Positions 23,695 to 37,191 are shown, counted from the first letter of the stretch. The stretch: DNA of 64,000 nt from Lithospermum erythrorhizon (GCA_019722365.1 JADFUC010001357.1:806001-870000); one strand, 5' to 3'. The notes: generated from the letters alone by a model not told the origin. Made by a program: numbers and translations.

Positions 23695-25213
23695 ATGGCC
23701 GACGCTGAGGATATCCAGCCACTCGTCTGTGACAATGGTACCGGAATGGTTAAGGTTAGTTAAAATATTGACTACCAATGTTGTGGCTTGACATACAACA
23801 TGGCCCAATGCCTTTAAAGGCTCTTTGCCTAAATGATTAAGGGGAAGCGGATGTAGTATAGCTTACCCTAGATAACTTGAGGAGGCTGTTTACGAATTGA
23901 GCCAAATGTTATGGCTTTATGATATCCAATCCTGTTTCTGTGCCACTTTGCAATAATGTGTTTACTTTTTTTATATATATATAGGCTGGGTTCGCTGGTG
24001 ATGATGCTCCTAGGGCAGTTTTCCCAAGTATCGTGGGTCGGCCACGACACACTGGAGTTATGGTGGTATGGGCAGAAAGATGCCTATATTTGTTGACCTT
24101 GAAATATCCTATTGAGCATGGTATTGTTAGCAACTGGGATGACATGGAGAAGATCTGGCATCACACCTTCTACAATGAGCTTCGTGTTGCCCCAGAGGAG
24201 CACCCTGTGCTTTTGACCGAGGCACCCCTCAATCCCAAGGCTAACAGGGAGAAAATGACTCAAATCATGTTTGAGACGTTCAATGTTCCTGCAATGTATG
24301 TTGCCATTCAGGCTGTTCTTTCTCTATATGCCAGTGGTCGTACAACCGGTTAGTTTTACCTCTTCCAGATCCAAAAACTATATTTAGATTGTCTTGGCAT
24401 TTTCTCTTGATGCTAATTATTTGTACTTCCATTTTAATAGGTATTGTTCTGGATTCTGGTGATGGTGTGAGCCACACTGTCCCAATCTACGAAGGATATG
24501 CTTTACCACATGCTATCCTCCGTCTTGATCTGGCCGGGCGTGATCTCACTGACCATCTCATGAAGATCCTTACCGAGAGAGGTTACATGTTCACCACCAC
24601 AGCCGAACGGGAAATTGTCCGTGATATTAAGGAAAAGCTTGCTTATGTGGCTCTTGATTATGAGCAGGAGATTGACACTTCCACAAGCAGCTCATCAATT
24701 GAGAAGAACTATGAGTTGCCTGATGGACAAGTTATTACAATCGGAGCTGAGAGATTCCGTTGCCCGGAAGTCCTCTTCCAGCCTTCCATGATTGGAATGG
24801 AAGCTGCGGGAATTCATGAGACCACCTACAACTCCATCATGAAGTGTGATGTCGATATCAGGAAGGACCTCTATGGTAACATCGTGCTGAGTGGTGGTTC
24901 AACTATGTTCCCTGGTATTGCTGACCGTATGAGCAAAGAAATCACTGCTTTGGCCCCAAGCAGCATGAAGATAAAGGTGGTTGCACCACCAGAAAGAAAG
25001 TACAGTGTCTGGATTGGAGGATCCATCCTTGCATCCCTCAGCACCTTCCAGCAGGTACTAACTCTTGGATATCACTAGAAATTAATATGAATATTAACTC
25101 AAACTAAATTTGAGTACTTAACATAGTTGTTTTTCACTGCATTGCAGATGTGGATTTCTAAGAGCGAGTATGATGAATCTGGTCCATCAATTGTCCACAG
25201 GAAGTGCTTCTAA
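23695..25213 (+). CDS. ACT: Actin with a rewritten DNase-I-binding loop (367 aa, four coding exons)
   Basis: Coding exons 23695..23754, 23985..24348, 24441..25054 and 25148..25213, all GT-AG, after codon 20, in the Gly of RTTG, and before MWISKSEY: the classic plant actin positions. Actin polymerises into cytoskeletal filaments and hydrolyses ATP. Visible landmarks are [79 protein letters not shown] and the terminal HRKCF. Length is 367 rather than the usual 377. After RPRHTGVMV (residue 47), the expected 20 residues of subdomain 2 (GMGQKDAY through GIL) are replaced by [10 protein letters not shown], after which the frame is correct again. The DNA still shows the canonical bases out of frame, so small deletions plus a larger one net 30 nt. 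Either a real variant or pseudogene-in-making, or a sequence error. Confidence 0.93.
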
Positions 25214-25300
25214 GTATGGTTCAAAGTTTTTTTTCGGACATAGTTTCGAAGTAATAAAAATAAGAAACATTTGGGAAACATTATAGAAATATTTGAGAAA
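25214..25300 (+). promoter_or_regulatory. Actin 3' UTR with probable polyadenylation signal
   Basis: AATAAAAATAAG at about 25252-25263 lies 40 bp after the stop codon and is the likely near-upstream poly(A) element. Confidence 0.5.
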
Positions 25301-27364
25301 TGATGTAAAATCTTAGGCTGTGTTTAGTTCGTGAGAATTTTCAGTTTTTATGTTTCATTTTTCTTATAAATCTGAAGGTTTGTCTAGTTTGTGAGAATTT
25401 TCAGTTTTTATGTTTCATTTTTCAGTTCGACAATCTTTTAAGATTGGAGGGAGTATTATGTATCGTGCTTGTCTTAATTACGTAGCTGCTTCTAATTTAA
25501 TTCGACGGAAATATGCAAAATGTATTTTATAAAGGCTAATTAGCCGTTGTCCTCCTCGACTGCCGACACTTTCACTGCGCCTGAACTACGTATATTTTCA
25601 CACATTCTTATACAATTGTTTTTTCTCAAGGTCCCCCTTGTGCCATAAACGACTATTTTACTTAATACTAAACTAAAGATAAGTATATTACTTAAAATAC
25701 TCAAGAGCTTACATAATTAAAATAAAATCTCCTATCACTTTTCACACACCCCACCCTTTTCCCCTAAACTTTCACCAACATCACCCCCCCTCCCTCAGAA
25801 AACCACTCTACCCGCCCTCTCCCACCATTGCCCCTACTCCCACCCACACACCCGCAAGAATCCCTACCTCACAAGAAATAAGTTGGAAAATAAAACCATT
25901 TACCGAAAGTGTACTACCTAGATATCTATAAACAATAAATAAGCTGGAAAAATATATCCAGTAATCCTCTAACTTCAATCACCACCAAAACACCAAAAAA
26001 GGTTCAATCTTTAAAAATGAAATCACACCCCATTTGAGCATAAACAATAAATAAGCAACAAAAAATATATAGTAATCCTCAAAGTTCTGTTACCACTAAA
26101 AACACCAAAAAGGTTCAATTTTTATACTCTAATAACAAATGACAACACCCCGTTTAAGCTTACCTATGGTGAATTCAAACATAACAACCACTATAAGAAT
26201 AGTCCATATTGGGTCAGCAACCACTGTAACAAATGCGACTGTTGAGTATGACGACGCCATCTTATGTGGCATACCACGTCCGTACCGCCCTTTCACAACT
26301 ATTATGGAATTTTCTATAATGAAAATTTGATAATGAAATGGATTTTGATTAATTGTTTATACGTTATTATTATAATGAATTTTGGAATCGAAGATGTAAG
26401 AAATGAAGGGAAATTGACTATCATAATTTGGGTGTTTGTACTTTGTAGTAGCGAAACTTGCTAGCTATGTCCGGACGTATATGTAAGCAAGTAATCGTTG
26501 ATGTCCCAACGGGGTAAGTGGGACGGGGTGATTTACTTGGGAAGGGAAGTGAGTAGGAATGATGCTGTGAAAGCTTGTAGCGGGTGGGTAAAAGCAAGTA
26601 GTCAAAAGAAGAAAGCCAAGCATTTTATTTTAATTACAGAAAATATTTTAAATGCTTATACTCTTAGCTTGGAGTGTCGTGGTAATTAGTCATTTATAGG
26701 TCTAGTGGACCACGTAGTTAATAGTAGTACAGCGACTACGAAAGTTAGTTAACGCATAGCTTCAAGCGACCCAACCTAAAATTAATTGATACAGTGACAA
26801 CCGCTAATTAGTCTTTTATAAAGCCCAAACAACATACTAGCCGATAATACGAGTCCGACTAAAGTATACCGAACAAGAAGAAAAATCGGTGAATTGATGG
26901 CTTTGTCCTAAATAAATTTCCTCAAACGCTACACTTACAAATGGGGGGTTAGAATAGTAATTCTACCTCTTTTGGTTACTGTTTCAGTGTGAATTTAGCA
27001 CCTGTACGATAATACTGAATTCACTGCTTATCCATCCAACATTTTGAGTGTCATATGTGGCGAGTTTATAAGAGGATGAAAGTCATTTGCATGATCAAAC
27101 ATTAAACTTGTTTAGAAGGATTTTTATTATTATTGAGGAGTAAAGGATACTTGATGTTTGATGCCCAATAATGATAGATAAGATCCTATCTATTATGTTT
27201 GAAGCTGGATAAGATCCTATTTATTATGCCCAATAAAGGATACTTGATGTTTGATGACCGTATGAGGGCAAGATACTTGATATTTGATTCCTAATAATGG
27301 AACATTTTCGACCCTGACACCGGAACATTACTACTAGGTAAGATCCTATCTACTATATTTGAAG
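25301..27364. other. Intergenic with decayed repeats
   Basis: No gene is supported. Seen here: a ~65-bp tandem duplication at 25322-25430 (GTGAGAATTTTCAGTTTTTA twice) ending near a Stowaway-like GGAGGGAGTA; a C-rich stretch at 25740-25870 resembling the end of the 62.0-63.3 kb element; a ~114-bp tandem duplication at 25928-26150; and an interleaved repeat at 27140-27375. Confidence 0.55.
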
Positions 27365-27375
27365 CTAGATGAGAA
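27140..27375. repeat. Two interleaved short repeats
   Basis: Motif X (GGATACTTGATGTTTGATG and variants) appears at about 27146, 27237 and 27270. Motif Y (AGATCCTATCTATTATGTTT and variants) appears at about 27180, 27211 and 27341. They alternate as X-Y-Y-X-X-Y. Confidence 0.75.
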
Positions 27376-27616
27376 GTCGACTATGCCATACTTCAATAGA
27401 GGTTTGTTCTCCCACCATAGCAAAAGAGGAACATTGTTTATTGGACTGACTGGAAATGTTAGAAGGACTGGATGATGCTGTTGTTTCAAGTCGGTAGAGG
27501 CCTTGATTAATGTAGCCCTTTAGCAGAATCTTGCCTTGAGGATCCTTAACATAACAATGAAAAAGGTGAAATTCCAAATTCTCTCCAAGACAGCCATACG
27601 GTGATTCTCGTGACAA
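27365..27616 (-). pseudogene. Copia GAG-pre-integrase fragment
   Basis: The minus-strand frame contains KDPQGKILLKGYINQGLYRL and ends in EVWHSRL, the GAG-pre-integrase block that precedes the integrase in Copia polyproteins. It stops at WHSRL, before the integrase core, and is cut off on both sides. The neighbouring DNA upstream on the same strand is Gypsy, so this is a broken junction of two superfamilies. Confidence 0.7.
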
Positions 27617-28260
27617 TAGTTCTCACTCGAACAGCTTCACAGTCAGCTTCACATTGCCGTGATCCTCTCTCTACAGTCAAAGATAGACGCAAATTACCCC
27701 ACCAGTCACGTGCACTCTCATGAAGTCTATAAGTGGTGAACTTGACCTCAAATACACCCTCCATGCTCCATCTGGCCAAATATGGGCCTACGTCTCACGA
27801 ATCCAATCAAGCTTCAACATGTGTACCAACCCATAGAATTTCGAGGGATTCTCTCTCTTCTAAAATCCATCAAGAACTTACCCGAAACTAACTTCATGCT
27901 GCCGTGGCCGCTACATGAGCAACTACCGCATTCTCCTCCAACCTTTACCCCATTCTCAGTGATCAACTGGGGAATTCGGATGTACCCAACCTCATCGGCT
28001 CCCCACTCGCCTCATCCTCGCCACACCTCTACCAAGCAAGACGCCCACCACCTCTGGCTCTACCTCCAAGACCCCTCGGTCTACCCCGAGCACCCCTCAT
28101 GGCACGAAATGGCCCCACGCTGCCTCTACCCTGGCATCCTCAATAGTCTAGGGAAAAACGAAAGAAAAGATTCAAACGTCCGAGAAAACTCAACCAAAAC
28201 AACTCAAAGAAAACAACCCGCCTTTAGCACATAACCAAGGCCGCATAACCAAAACCGGGA
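27600..28260 (-). pseudogene. Ty3/Gypsy gag remnant
   Basis: The minus strand shows an Arg/Gly-rich N-terminal region (RGARGRPRGLGGRARGGGR, about 28050-28110) and then VKFTTYRLHESARDWWGNLR (about 27690-27750), the retrotransposon-gag core with its WW pair. Frameshifts and stops occur between. It follows the primer-binding site and LTR at 28260-28283. The overlapping plus-strand frame at 27782-28234 is a shadow. Confidence 0.7.
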
Positions 28261-28278
28261 ACCCAGGCTCTAATACCA
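28260..28278 (-). other. Primer-binding site of the Gypsy remnant
   Basis: The minus strand reads TGGTATTAGAGCCTGGGT, one mismatch from the start of the plant initiator-Met tRNA complement TGGTATCAGAGC. It lies 4 bases inside the LTR edge. Confidence 0.8.
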
Positions 28279-28282
28279 AAAT

Positions 28283-30777
28283 TGCAACACTCCGCCTGTG
28301 CCTGGCCCCGAGGTTCGAATCATCCAAATCTCGGACACGGTAGTCACCACAATTCGATGGATGACTCAAATTTAAAAGACCCAATTGCTATTAAATAAAC
28401 CAATAAAACAAGATACATCCTAAAAAAGAACGGTTTATAAAGAAAAAATAATCCATCGCGGTATTTCCTAACTCACAAACAATCAAAAATACAACAATCT
28501 TCCAAAGTACAAATGTCAACAACATTACAACAAATCTCAAAATAACAATAATATAGAACTCAACTACAATAAAAACAACAAGATCGCGAGGATCTACGCC
28601 ACCCTGCGCTTCACCTAGGCACTAAGGCACCCAACAATACCCATCGCTCCCAAAAACGCTCAAGCACCACTCACAACCTGGGTATAAACGAACGCCACCC
28701 AAAGCGAATAGGGTGGGCAAGCCGCGGTTTAGTGAATACTTATCTCAAGAGTGGAAAATTAGCCCACACACCCACGCTGTAGTGTAATATAAGAATAGTT
28801 AAATTGTGATAAAATAGATATTATGATGTATCACTATACAACTCAAGGCTACGGTAAAGAAAATATCATTAGCGAAGTTTATCACGCTTTGCATCATAAA
28901 GGTATATATCAAGCCCACATTGGCTATGATCATAAATTCATAGGCCCATGAAACCTCAATATGCACATTCTAATAAAGAACATCGAACAACGTATAATCA
29001 TGCATTTAAGAAAACAACGACAATAATACCCAATTAAGTCCACAACTCTACGCTATCAACCGACAATGTAAAACATCACGCCTAAACAACTGGGGATCAT
29101 CCAACTCCACAACTCGCCAACACTAGTACTACTCAACCCACAACTAAACAACTCAATATAAATCCGAATTTCAACAACTAATGCGCATATAATCAACCTC
29201 AACTTGTAGGGAGAAACTTATGTCCGTCGACATAAGCTAAACAACACACTCGTAACGGCGCACGCAGGCAAATACAACACACTCATACCCAAGTACAAGA
29301 ATATCGATAAAGACAACTCAACATACATCAACAACCACTACACAACTCATTATATGCCACTCCAACCAACAAAAACACCCTAAAACCCAAAATGACCAAA
29401 ACAGCCCCGGAAACAACTCGTCCTAATTCAACTCAACCTCATCTCAAAACGCCTATAAATCCCACCAAAAACACCACACACAACCCAACTACTCAACCAA
29501 CCAATCATACTCAAACAATCAACACAAATATATATATATATAAACATGCTCACAATTATCACCAAATTCAACAAATGCACGAAAAAGTAATCTAATCTAT
29601 ACCCGTGAGATAAATACTCACATTGGCTAGCACACAAAGCTCGCCTCGCCTAATTAATCCAAGTGCCTTTCCCACGCTCCACGCCTAACCAAAAACACCC
29701 GAGAAGTACGATTACTACTTACTACCATATTAACTCCATTTAGAGGCTTAGGTTAACAACTACTCAACTTAAAGTTTTAATTTAACCTTTAACACATTTT
29801 AGTTCAACTTTCTAACCCTTTCTACGATTTAAGTTACCAATATCAACTTTAGGCGAAATGCATTACTGCTTGAAGTTAAAACAACTAATAAAAAAACAAA
29901 ATTCAACCACCCCATCTCCCCACCATAATCGGCCCCACCCCAACCCCACCACTAACACTTAAACAAATTCTAATCGACCCATAATCAATTTTCCCAAACT
30001 AATTTACCCATTATTAACAACCTTTATTCCAAAAAACTCAAATACTACTCACTTTACCCAACCCATATCAACATAATCTCTTCCAACCACATAAAAATCA
30101 AAACTTATACTCCAAAACAACTATATTAAAGTCCAATAACATACTTTTACCAATTTATATTTTTCCTCAAAAAGTCAACTAGTCTCTAGCAAAAGTCAAC
30201 TATCAACATTCAACGCATTTCAACCCCAAAAATCGATTATTATAACTTCTAACCACATAATCTAAGCTTAGATGATACCTATATACCATTTAAAAGTCTC
30301 AAAACTCAAAGTCAACTCAAGCTCATAATAGTCAACTATAGCTCAAAATAATGAGATTTGAAGATTAAAAACATACATTTGATAATCAAGAGATGAGGAA
30401 CAAGATTATGGAGCTAGATTCAACAAGATTTCACCAAGAAATGAAAAAATCGCGTAGGGAGTGGAACGGGTCAGCGAACTAAATGGGGGAAAAAGTGGGG
30501 GTCAGCGGGTTCGATGATGAAGCATGAATAGCGGATCGGGGTCGTGGAGTATATTTTATGATATTATTAAGTCCCGTTTGGTTTGCGGGTTTATTACTCT
30601 TCTCGGTTTAATTACACAACTCGAACATGAATTATATTTCAACCCTCGAATTTATATTATCACCCAACCGATATTACTACAATACGACTACAAATTTTTA
30701 ATTCTTACCACACAACACTCAAACGAGCAACTAGAATAATATTAAAACGACATTTCTATAATGAACGAGTTATTTCA
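28283..30777 (-). repeat. Long 5' LTR of a Ty3/Gypsy element (far edge approximate)
   Basis: The inner edge is clear: plus strand TGCAACACTCCGCC at 28283, i.e. GGAGTGTTGCA on the minus strand, directly beside the primer-binding site. An LTR of this ending and size (about 2.5 kb) fits the Tekay/Del lineage. The outer edge is only a guess at CA 30776-30777; no partner LTR remains because the interior is truncated near 27.6 kb. An AT microsatellite lies near 29530. Confidence 0.55.
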
Positions 30778-30924
30778 TTTTGGTACAAATTTATTATGTT
30801 TAGAAGATTAAGCACATCAGCGTATTCCTTCTCAACCTTCATCTCTTTAGTGACCCTTGATTTAAATCCTACTGCTGAGTCCTGAAATCAAGAACTAAAA
30901 AGAAATATTTATTAATGTACCTCG

Positions 30925-31260
30925 TGTTGAATAAATTCTTATTTGACTTTGTTGAACAATTACAAACAATGATAACAATACAATGAATCTTTTATCGGTA
31001 AATTTTCATAATACAACACTTTATTACAAAAAACTGGGAGAGGGACAACAAATGTATAACACTAAAAATACAACAATAGCAAATAACTAACTTCCTTGAA
31101 TCGCTCCTAAAAACTTTCCTAAAGAACTATTCCAGATAGAAATGCTCTCGTGGATAAAGACAAGGATTCAAAGGTTGGATACTAATTTGCATGAGTTGCG
31201 TAAACTTTCGAGGTGTTTTGAGAGAAAGGTTGATACTAACTTCCTTGGTTGGAATGCATT
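30925..31260 (-). repeat. Partial LTR related to 37192-37861
   Basis: It begins TGTTGAATAAATTC and follows the copy at 37192 through CAATTACAAACAATGA, ACACTAAAAATACAACAATA, TAACTAACTTCCTTGAATCG and AACTTTCCTAAAGAACTATT. Similarity fades near 31260. It is likely the 3' LTR stump of the minus-strand Copia remnant that ends at 37861. Confidence 0.75.
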
Positions 31261-34200
31261 ATCAATATAAAGCGTAGCCAACTTGTCGAGCTCATTCAAT
31301 TGTGTCATTGTGAATTCCAAAAAGATTCGAGCCATCCATTGATCCTTTATGTAGAAACTCACCAACTAAACTGCAGGTGGTTGCGTTTGTTCCCTTATTA
31401 TTATTAGAATGTCTCATACATACTAATTTACACATGTCGGGTAGCTCTTACTTACCTTCTATCTATACAAAGAGTTTCATTTTTTCATCACCTAATTCAA
31501 ACCTTTTTTGAACCGTTTATTAAATCGCTGTCTCAACTATTGTAGATCGGAATGATCTAAAGCATCTATGATTAATTGAAAATTTTATCCAGCACAAGAA
31601 TTACCCTGGCTTGGAAAAATTTGTTTATTAGTCGCAATCGTGAAACGTGACATTTCCATTCTCACTTATACTTTCAAAGGATTATTTATTCCCTCGGTTG
31701 AACTTGTTATCTTGGAATAAATATGTTAATATCCAAATCTGTATTTTGTATATTCAAACTATCTCCGGATCTCATAATCATCATCATTGTTGTTCATGGT
31801 TGTATCCTTAAAAGCATCACCTTTTGTTAGGATTACCATTGTAGCAACAACAAGTTCAGGTTCATCTTATTATATGTCAACTGTTTGACTTGGGTGAAAG
31901 TTTATAAGATTTTGAACCTGATTAATGGAATGATTCCATATCACATCTTTATGCAGTCTTTCTAGATGTTGATTGGTTGAGTTATACATGTTTGTCAGTG
32001 TGAGCTAAACTGAGGTGAATATGTATTATGTTTTATTAGGTGAACTGCTCATCTAATGTAATGCTTAATCTTTAACAATTTCAAAGAGTATTAAATGTTT
32101 ATACGACCGATTTCTCAATCATTTGAACTATTCAAATGTTGTCTCAGAATTAAATGCAAAGGTAAATATAGACATTTGTATATTACCATATTATTGCATC
32201 TAATGAGCTTTTTATTTTCATAAACCTTGATTTATGTCTCAAAACAAAAGGCTGTGATTTAACATTTAATTCTAAGTCGATGAAAGATTAGTAGATTATA
32301 AATTTTAAGTGTTTGTTCACTGATCATATAATTCAAACATATGATTAAGATTCCGCTGTAATGATCTTTCGCTCATGTAATTATATAATTTTATAATTTA
32401 TATAGTGTTAGAGATGAGATTCCCAAGTTACTTTACTTGAATTCTATGAGCGCATACTATGACAAATTCATGTCGGGTCTAATCAACGAATGGAGATATT
32501 ATTATCAGGCTTATGACTTTTATGTAAGGATTAATAGACAACCAACCGAATTAATCTCACGTAAAGGAAACGCTCATGTTCGTAATATAAATGAAAAGAC
32601 ATTCCCCGATCAAACAGAAGCTAATTAGAAAATACTTGTAATGAGACAAGAGTCTAAAATAAAATGATAAAAGTCGGGTTCTCTGCGGGTGTCGCCTCAT
32701 AACGCCCAGTGGTCTGCACTATCTTCGCAATCTTCTACTCGACATGCACATTTCAAAAGTGTCAAGATATACGATTAATGTCAACAACATTATCAGACGT
32801 AAGGAAGCATTAAGTCATAATATGATTGTACTCTTAAGACGGATCGCTGATAGTATCACGTCTCAATCCGTGGAAAATTCCTCGTACGCATAACTCATTG
32901 CCCTTCGAGCTCGTGAATGGCCATCACATGACCGCATGCCCATCTCTTTGCTCTCCTTAACCCTCAAAGCACCAAGTGAAGTATAACTTTTATACATCCA
33001 TTTCTACTCATTTATGATACTCTCTTTATAAATCGAGACAAAAGACATCGCTCTCACTGGATCGTATAAGGACATGATTCCAGAGAGTCCTCGGATACAC
33101 TCAATGACATCCTTCGCTAACATCCCTGGTGATGAAATTCCGAGTACTCGTAGTAACTCGATCAACTTCATCATATCGTATTACGAGGAATTCTGCTCAT
33201 CTGTGTTGTAAGTAGTCTACAAAACACTTCGAGGCGCTTTGACTTCAAATTTCTTCCGGATGAAGCTCCACTTTAGCCTGACGAAGTCGACTTTCGCCGA
33301 TCGAACGTGTCTTTGGGTTCGTAAAACGCAATCTCTCCTCGAGCGGTCGTCTGCGCAAACTGCATCATATATCCGATATCATTCGAATCCTTCAAATGGT
33401 TCGTATTCTCGCCTGTGATGAATGAGACACTGGCCCTCAGAATCGCCTGGATTTCCCTTTCAATATATATCTTTTGTTCTCAATTTGAAGAATTGTTTTA
33501 ATCGTCACAACACTCACAATAAAATTCGGCCAATAAGGATTATTGTATAGCTCTTAAAATGTAGTGGGTTACGGCATTGAAAAACTTCCATAATAACCGC
33601 AATGAAAAATACATAAAAGAACAACTTAATCTCTATGATATAAGATATTCTATAACTGATAATAGAATTATTATACTAAGCTTCTTTACAATCCCACCAA
33701 ACACAAAAGTATGCCAAGAACTCACGAATCTAAAACGAACGACAAAGATGCATAACATTTTTAAATCACATAAGCAAGCTTACCATCACGCTATTACGAT
33801 TTATCATAATCTTGCGATTACCAAAAATTCAACTTTGATTGTATTGACAATTTCTCATGTCAACGGGTCCACGCCGCATTATCGAAATCACCGCAGCGTA
33901 CTCAAAAGCACTGAACGCAAATTCAGAATGAAAAGTGCAAGCTTGAGTTCTTGAACGGAAAAATTAGACTATCACATCGGAATGGCATCCCGTGATGCAT
34001 ATTGCCCGCCATACTAATGTGTCCGCGCACATGTTGATCCGACTCGATTTTTTACATTGCATTTACATTGACTACTTATTTATCAGTGGAATTTATTATA
34101 TTTTATTAATTTTATAACCATGTCGTATAATAATCAAACAAGTTAAAAGAATACACCCATGAGTCTTAAGGAAAAAATATAATACTTTTATCGGAGGTCA

Positions 34201-36414
34201 TCGCGATATAATTATTAGTGGAAAATATTTCTTAACTCTTAGCTCCATAAATGATTTTCCCGTTGACCTATCGCTTAGTGGACAATATAATTAATTATAA
34301 CTTAATTATAATTAATTAGCTCAAGTTATACGCATTTATTTTCAATACAAGACTAAACCGCCTTAAGTAAAATAGTATTTATAGGCCATATTATCTATAT
34401 AACATAATAATATATCACAAAGTCCAAGGCATCCATCAAATATCTAACATATTATGTTATGCATGATAAATAATCAATATTATATTTAAAAACATACATG
34501 GTAATGGATGAAGTAATAAACAAAATAATAATATCAGTATGTCAAGAATAATCATTAAAATGAAATAAACTATTTAATTTGTTCAAGGTATGTCACTAGT
34601 AATCTAATCCTAGTATTAGCTTAATATCTAATATTAAATGTGTCTATAATCTAATCCTAGTGTTTATTTTACACTTACGATGATTAATTATTAAATTATG
34701 TCATAACCTTCGAAACCTATTTATCTCATAATTTTAGGACTCAATTTAATTAAATCAAATTCGAATATCATGATTAAATCTAATAGAAATTAGAATTTAA
34801 TTGGCCTAACTCTATTAGCTTTAATTGATTCTAAGAACAATTAACATTTAATTCAATCTAGAACTAATTTTAACGTGATTATAAAAAATAATTGATTAAA
34901 AATGATTTCATCGAGAAATTAAATTTATTCAATTCAATTGATGTCCAATAAATCAAGTTTGGTAAAAATCCATCAGGAATTGAACTTTGATCAAACCAAA
35001 ATTCAAACGACTCCATTAAAAACAAGTCGTCGACCAAAATACAAGAACAAACCGACAAGCCAAACCGATCAACGACACGCGACGAATGCTGCATGACATA
35101 CGGCACAAGGCTACACGCTGCGCCACGGGCAACGCATCGGGCAAACTAATTTAATGCGTCAACCGAATCCAGTCGGCCTGCCGGACGGGTCGGCCGTCAA
35201 GTTCGATCGACTGCAGTCAACGAAGCGACCTGCTGACCGAGTAAACCCGCTGACCGGTTCGCTGATAAACAATACGACGCCACCGACACGCTACCAAGTA
35301 AATAATCCGTTGACTTTTCAGTTCTATATAATCTCTGAATGTAATCGATGGTTTTTACTGCTTTCAATTAATAAACTAACATAAAATTAATTAGCTTTTT
35401 AATCATGTTATTTGAAATATTAAAAATCAAATATTATTTGAAATTTTTCAAATAAAAGATTTTGAAAATAATTAGCTTTTAATCATGTTTAATTATTTTA
35501 TCAACATAATTCATTAACAAGAATTAAAACTTCATAAAACCAAATTAAACACGCAAATTCAAATTTAGCAAAAAATATTTTCATGCTTCATAATTATAAT
35601 CACGCAATCTGGCTCGGTGACTGCGATTTAAATGCATAATCGTTCTAAACTTAACGGATACGAATCCCGCACGCTACGGATCACAAAAACGATAAACAAA
35701 CTGCTACAAAGGCATTTCTTTTAGTCGACAATATCAATGAAAGTTGGTGGGTGGAATTAAATTGCTCACAATCCTATCGCCCACACCAAGAATTGCCCAA
35801 AATACTCGCTGTGTTTACTAGAATGCTTAAAGTATAAACTAGGAACAAAAAGATGGAAGAAAAACTAGGTTTTTCTTCCTTAGGGGTTCGGTATTATGAA
35901 GTGGTGGAGAGGGTTTTGATTTCATGAAAATCAAAATATGAGCATTAGTTTTTGTTGTGTTTAATTGTGCCACTTATATAAAGTAAACACATTTAAAGTT
36001 TCTGGCGAGATAAAACTCCCCAAAATCCTATCATCTCCACCGCCCTAATCGAGTTCACCGAGTCCATGAGACTCGATTTTTTGTCTTGAATGTTTCTTCA
36101 CGCTTTCAATTTATACTGAAAGTTTATAATACATTTATTATATAGTTCAAGCTTACTGCTTATGTGTGACCTCTTAGACGAATTGACAAGAGTAATATAC
36201 CGAATAACATTAACATAATATTATATTTAATATATAGATTACAACGGGACTCAAGAAATATCAGAATCCCTTAATGTCAATAATAAGAATCCTAAAATAT
36301 TAATTATTTAATACCATTATATATTGAACTTATATATATATATATATATATAATTTGAATGAGTAAATCGTTATACAATCTAAATTGTTCAATGCATACT
36401 TTATGAGATCGAAT
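31261..36414. other. Non-coding filler between the split Copia LTR copies
   Basis: About 5 kb with no recognisable protein. It is AT-rich with two locally G+C-richer parts (32680-33430 and 35150-35300), some of it LTR-like in texture. A perfect TA microsatellite lies at 36331-36352. It is probably nested, unidentified retroelement DNA. Confidence 0.45.
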
Positions 36415-37170
36415 TTCTCATAGTTCCAATAAATCGATTGTACAATCTAAGTTTTTGGATTTTTCACCAAACCCGGAAGAAGATCCAACAGAAACATAAT
36501 TGGCTTTTTCACATCCAAGATTCACTTCCCTGGAACGATTCTCAACCTCAACTTGCATATTAGTAGTCAATTCTTGTACCGTAAAAGTTTCGTTAGAACG
36601 AAGAATCTTTTTACGATAAGAATTCCAAGATAGTGGCAACTTTGAAAGAATTGCACCAACTTGTATTGCATCAGGAACTACAATATCAACTTGCAATATA
36701 AACATCAAGTGCACTTAATCTCATCCATCACGCATTTATTAGAATCAAATTTATGATCAAAATAATTTAACAAACAAATGAAGCGACGCACCTTTTTTGA
36801 GATTAAAGTACTTGTTGTGTAAAATGCGATCCTAAATCTCTCTCATTTTCATTGGCCTATATGTGTTGTTGAGCCGCCTTTGAGAGTGAATTCAAAATGT
36901 ATCCTCTACACATCACTTCATCGCTTTTTCCTTTTTATAATAGTAACCGTGATGTTTCTTTGATGTTCATCCACCGAGTGATCTCGTGAAATGGCTCCTG
37001 CATTGTTACTCGAATGTAGAAACATCCTATGGATGCGAGAACCCATTTGACTGATTCGCTTATCCATCAAAGTCATTATTCCCATCAAATTGGCCCAATT
37101 GATCAACATAAAAATGTTTGGTTTTGTCACAAGACTTGATTTAATTGGTTGAACTTCCACCAATATCCAT
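36415..37170 (-). pseudogene. Copia gag remnant next to its 5' LTR
   Basis: The minus frame has VVPDAIQVGAILSKLPLSW and a downstream LTTNMQVEVENRSRE block, matching the gag of the 3.3-8.5 kb element at the same motif (VVIPDAIQIGAILAKLP). A start-proximal LGQFDGNN trace lies near 37070-37100. Stops and frameshifts are present and the rest of the polyprotein is missing. Confidence 0.75.
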
Positions 37171-37191
37171 CAGACGCTTAGTTCTTTAGAT

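Noticed and set aside
24033..24353. Open frame beginning [12 protein letters not shown] as a separate short protein
   Set aside because: It is the second coding exon of the actin gene read from an internal ATG; the splice sites join it to the other exons.
27782..28234. 150-residue plus-strand frame rich in Pro and His
   Set aside because: It is the antisense of the Gypsy gag remnant, whose minus-strand reading shows the gag motifs.
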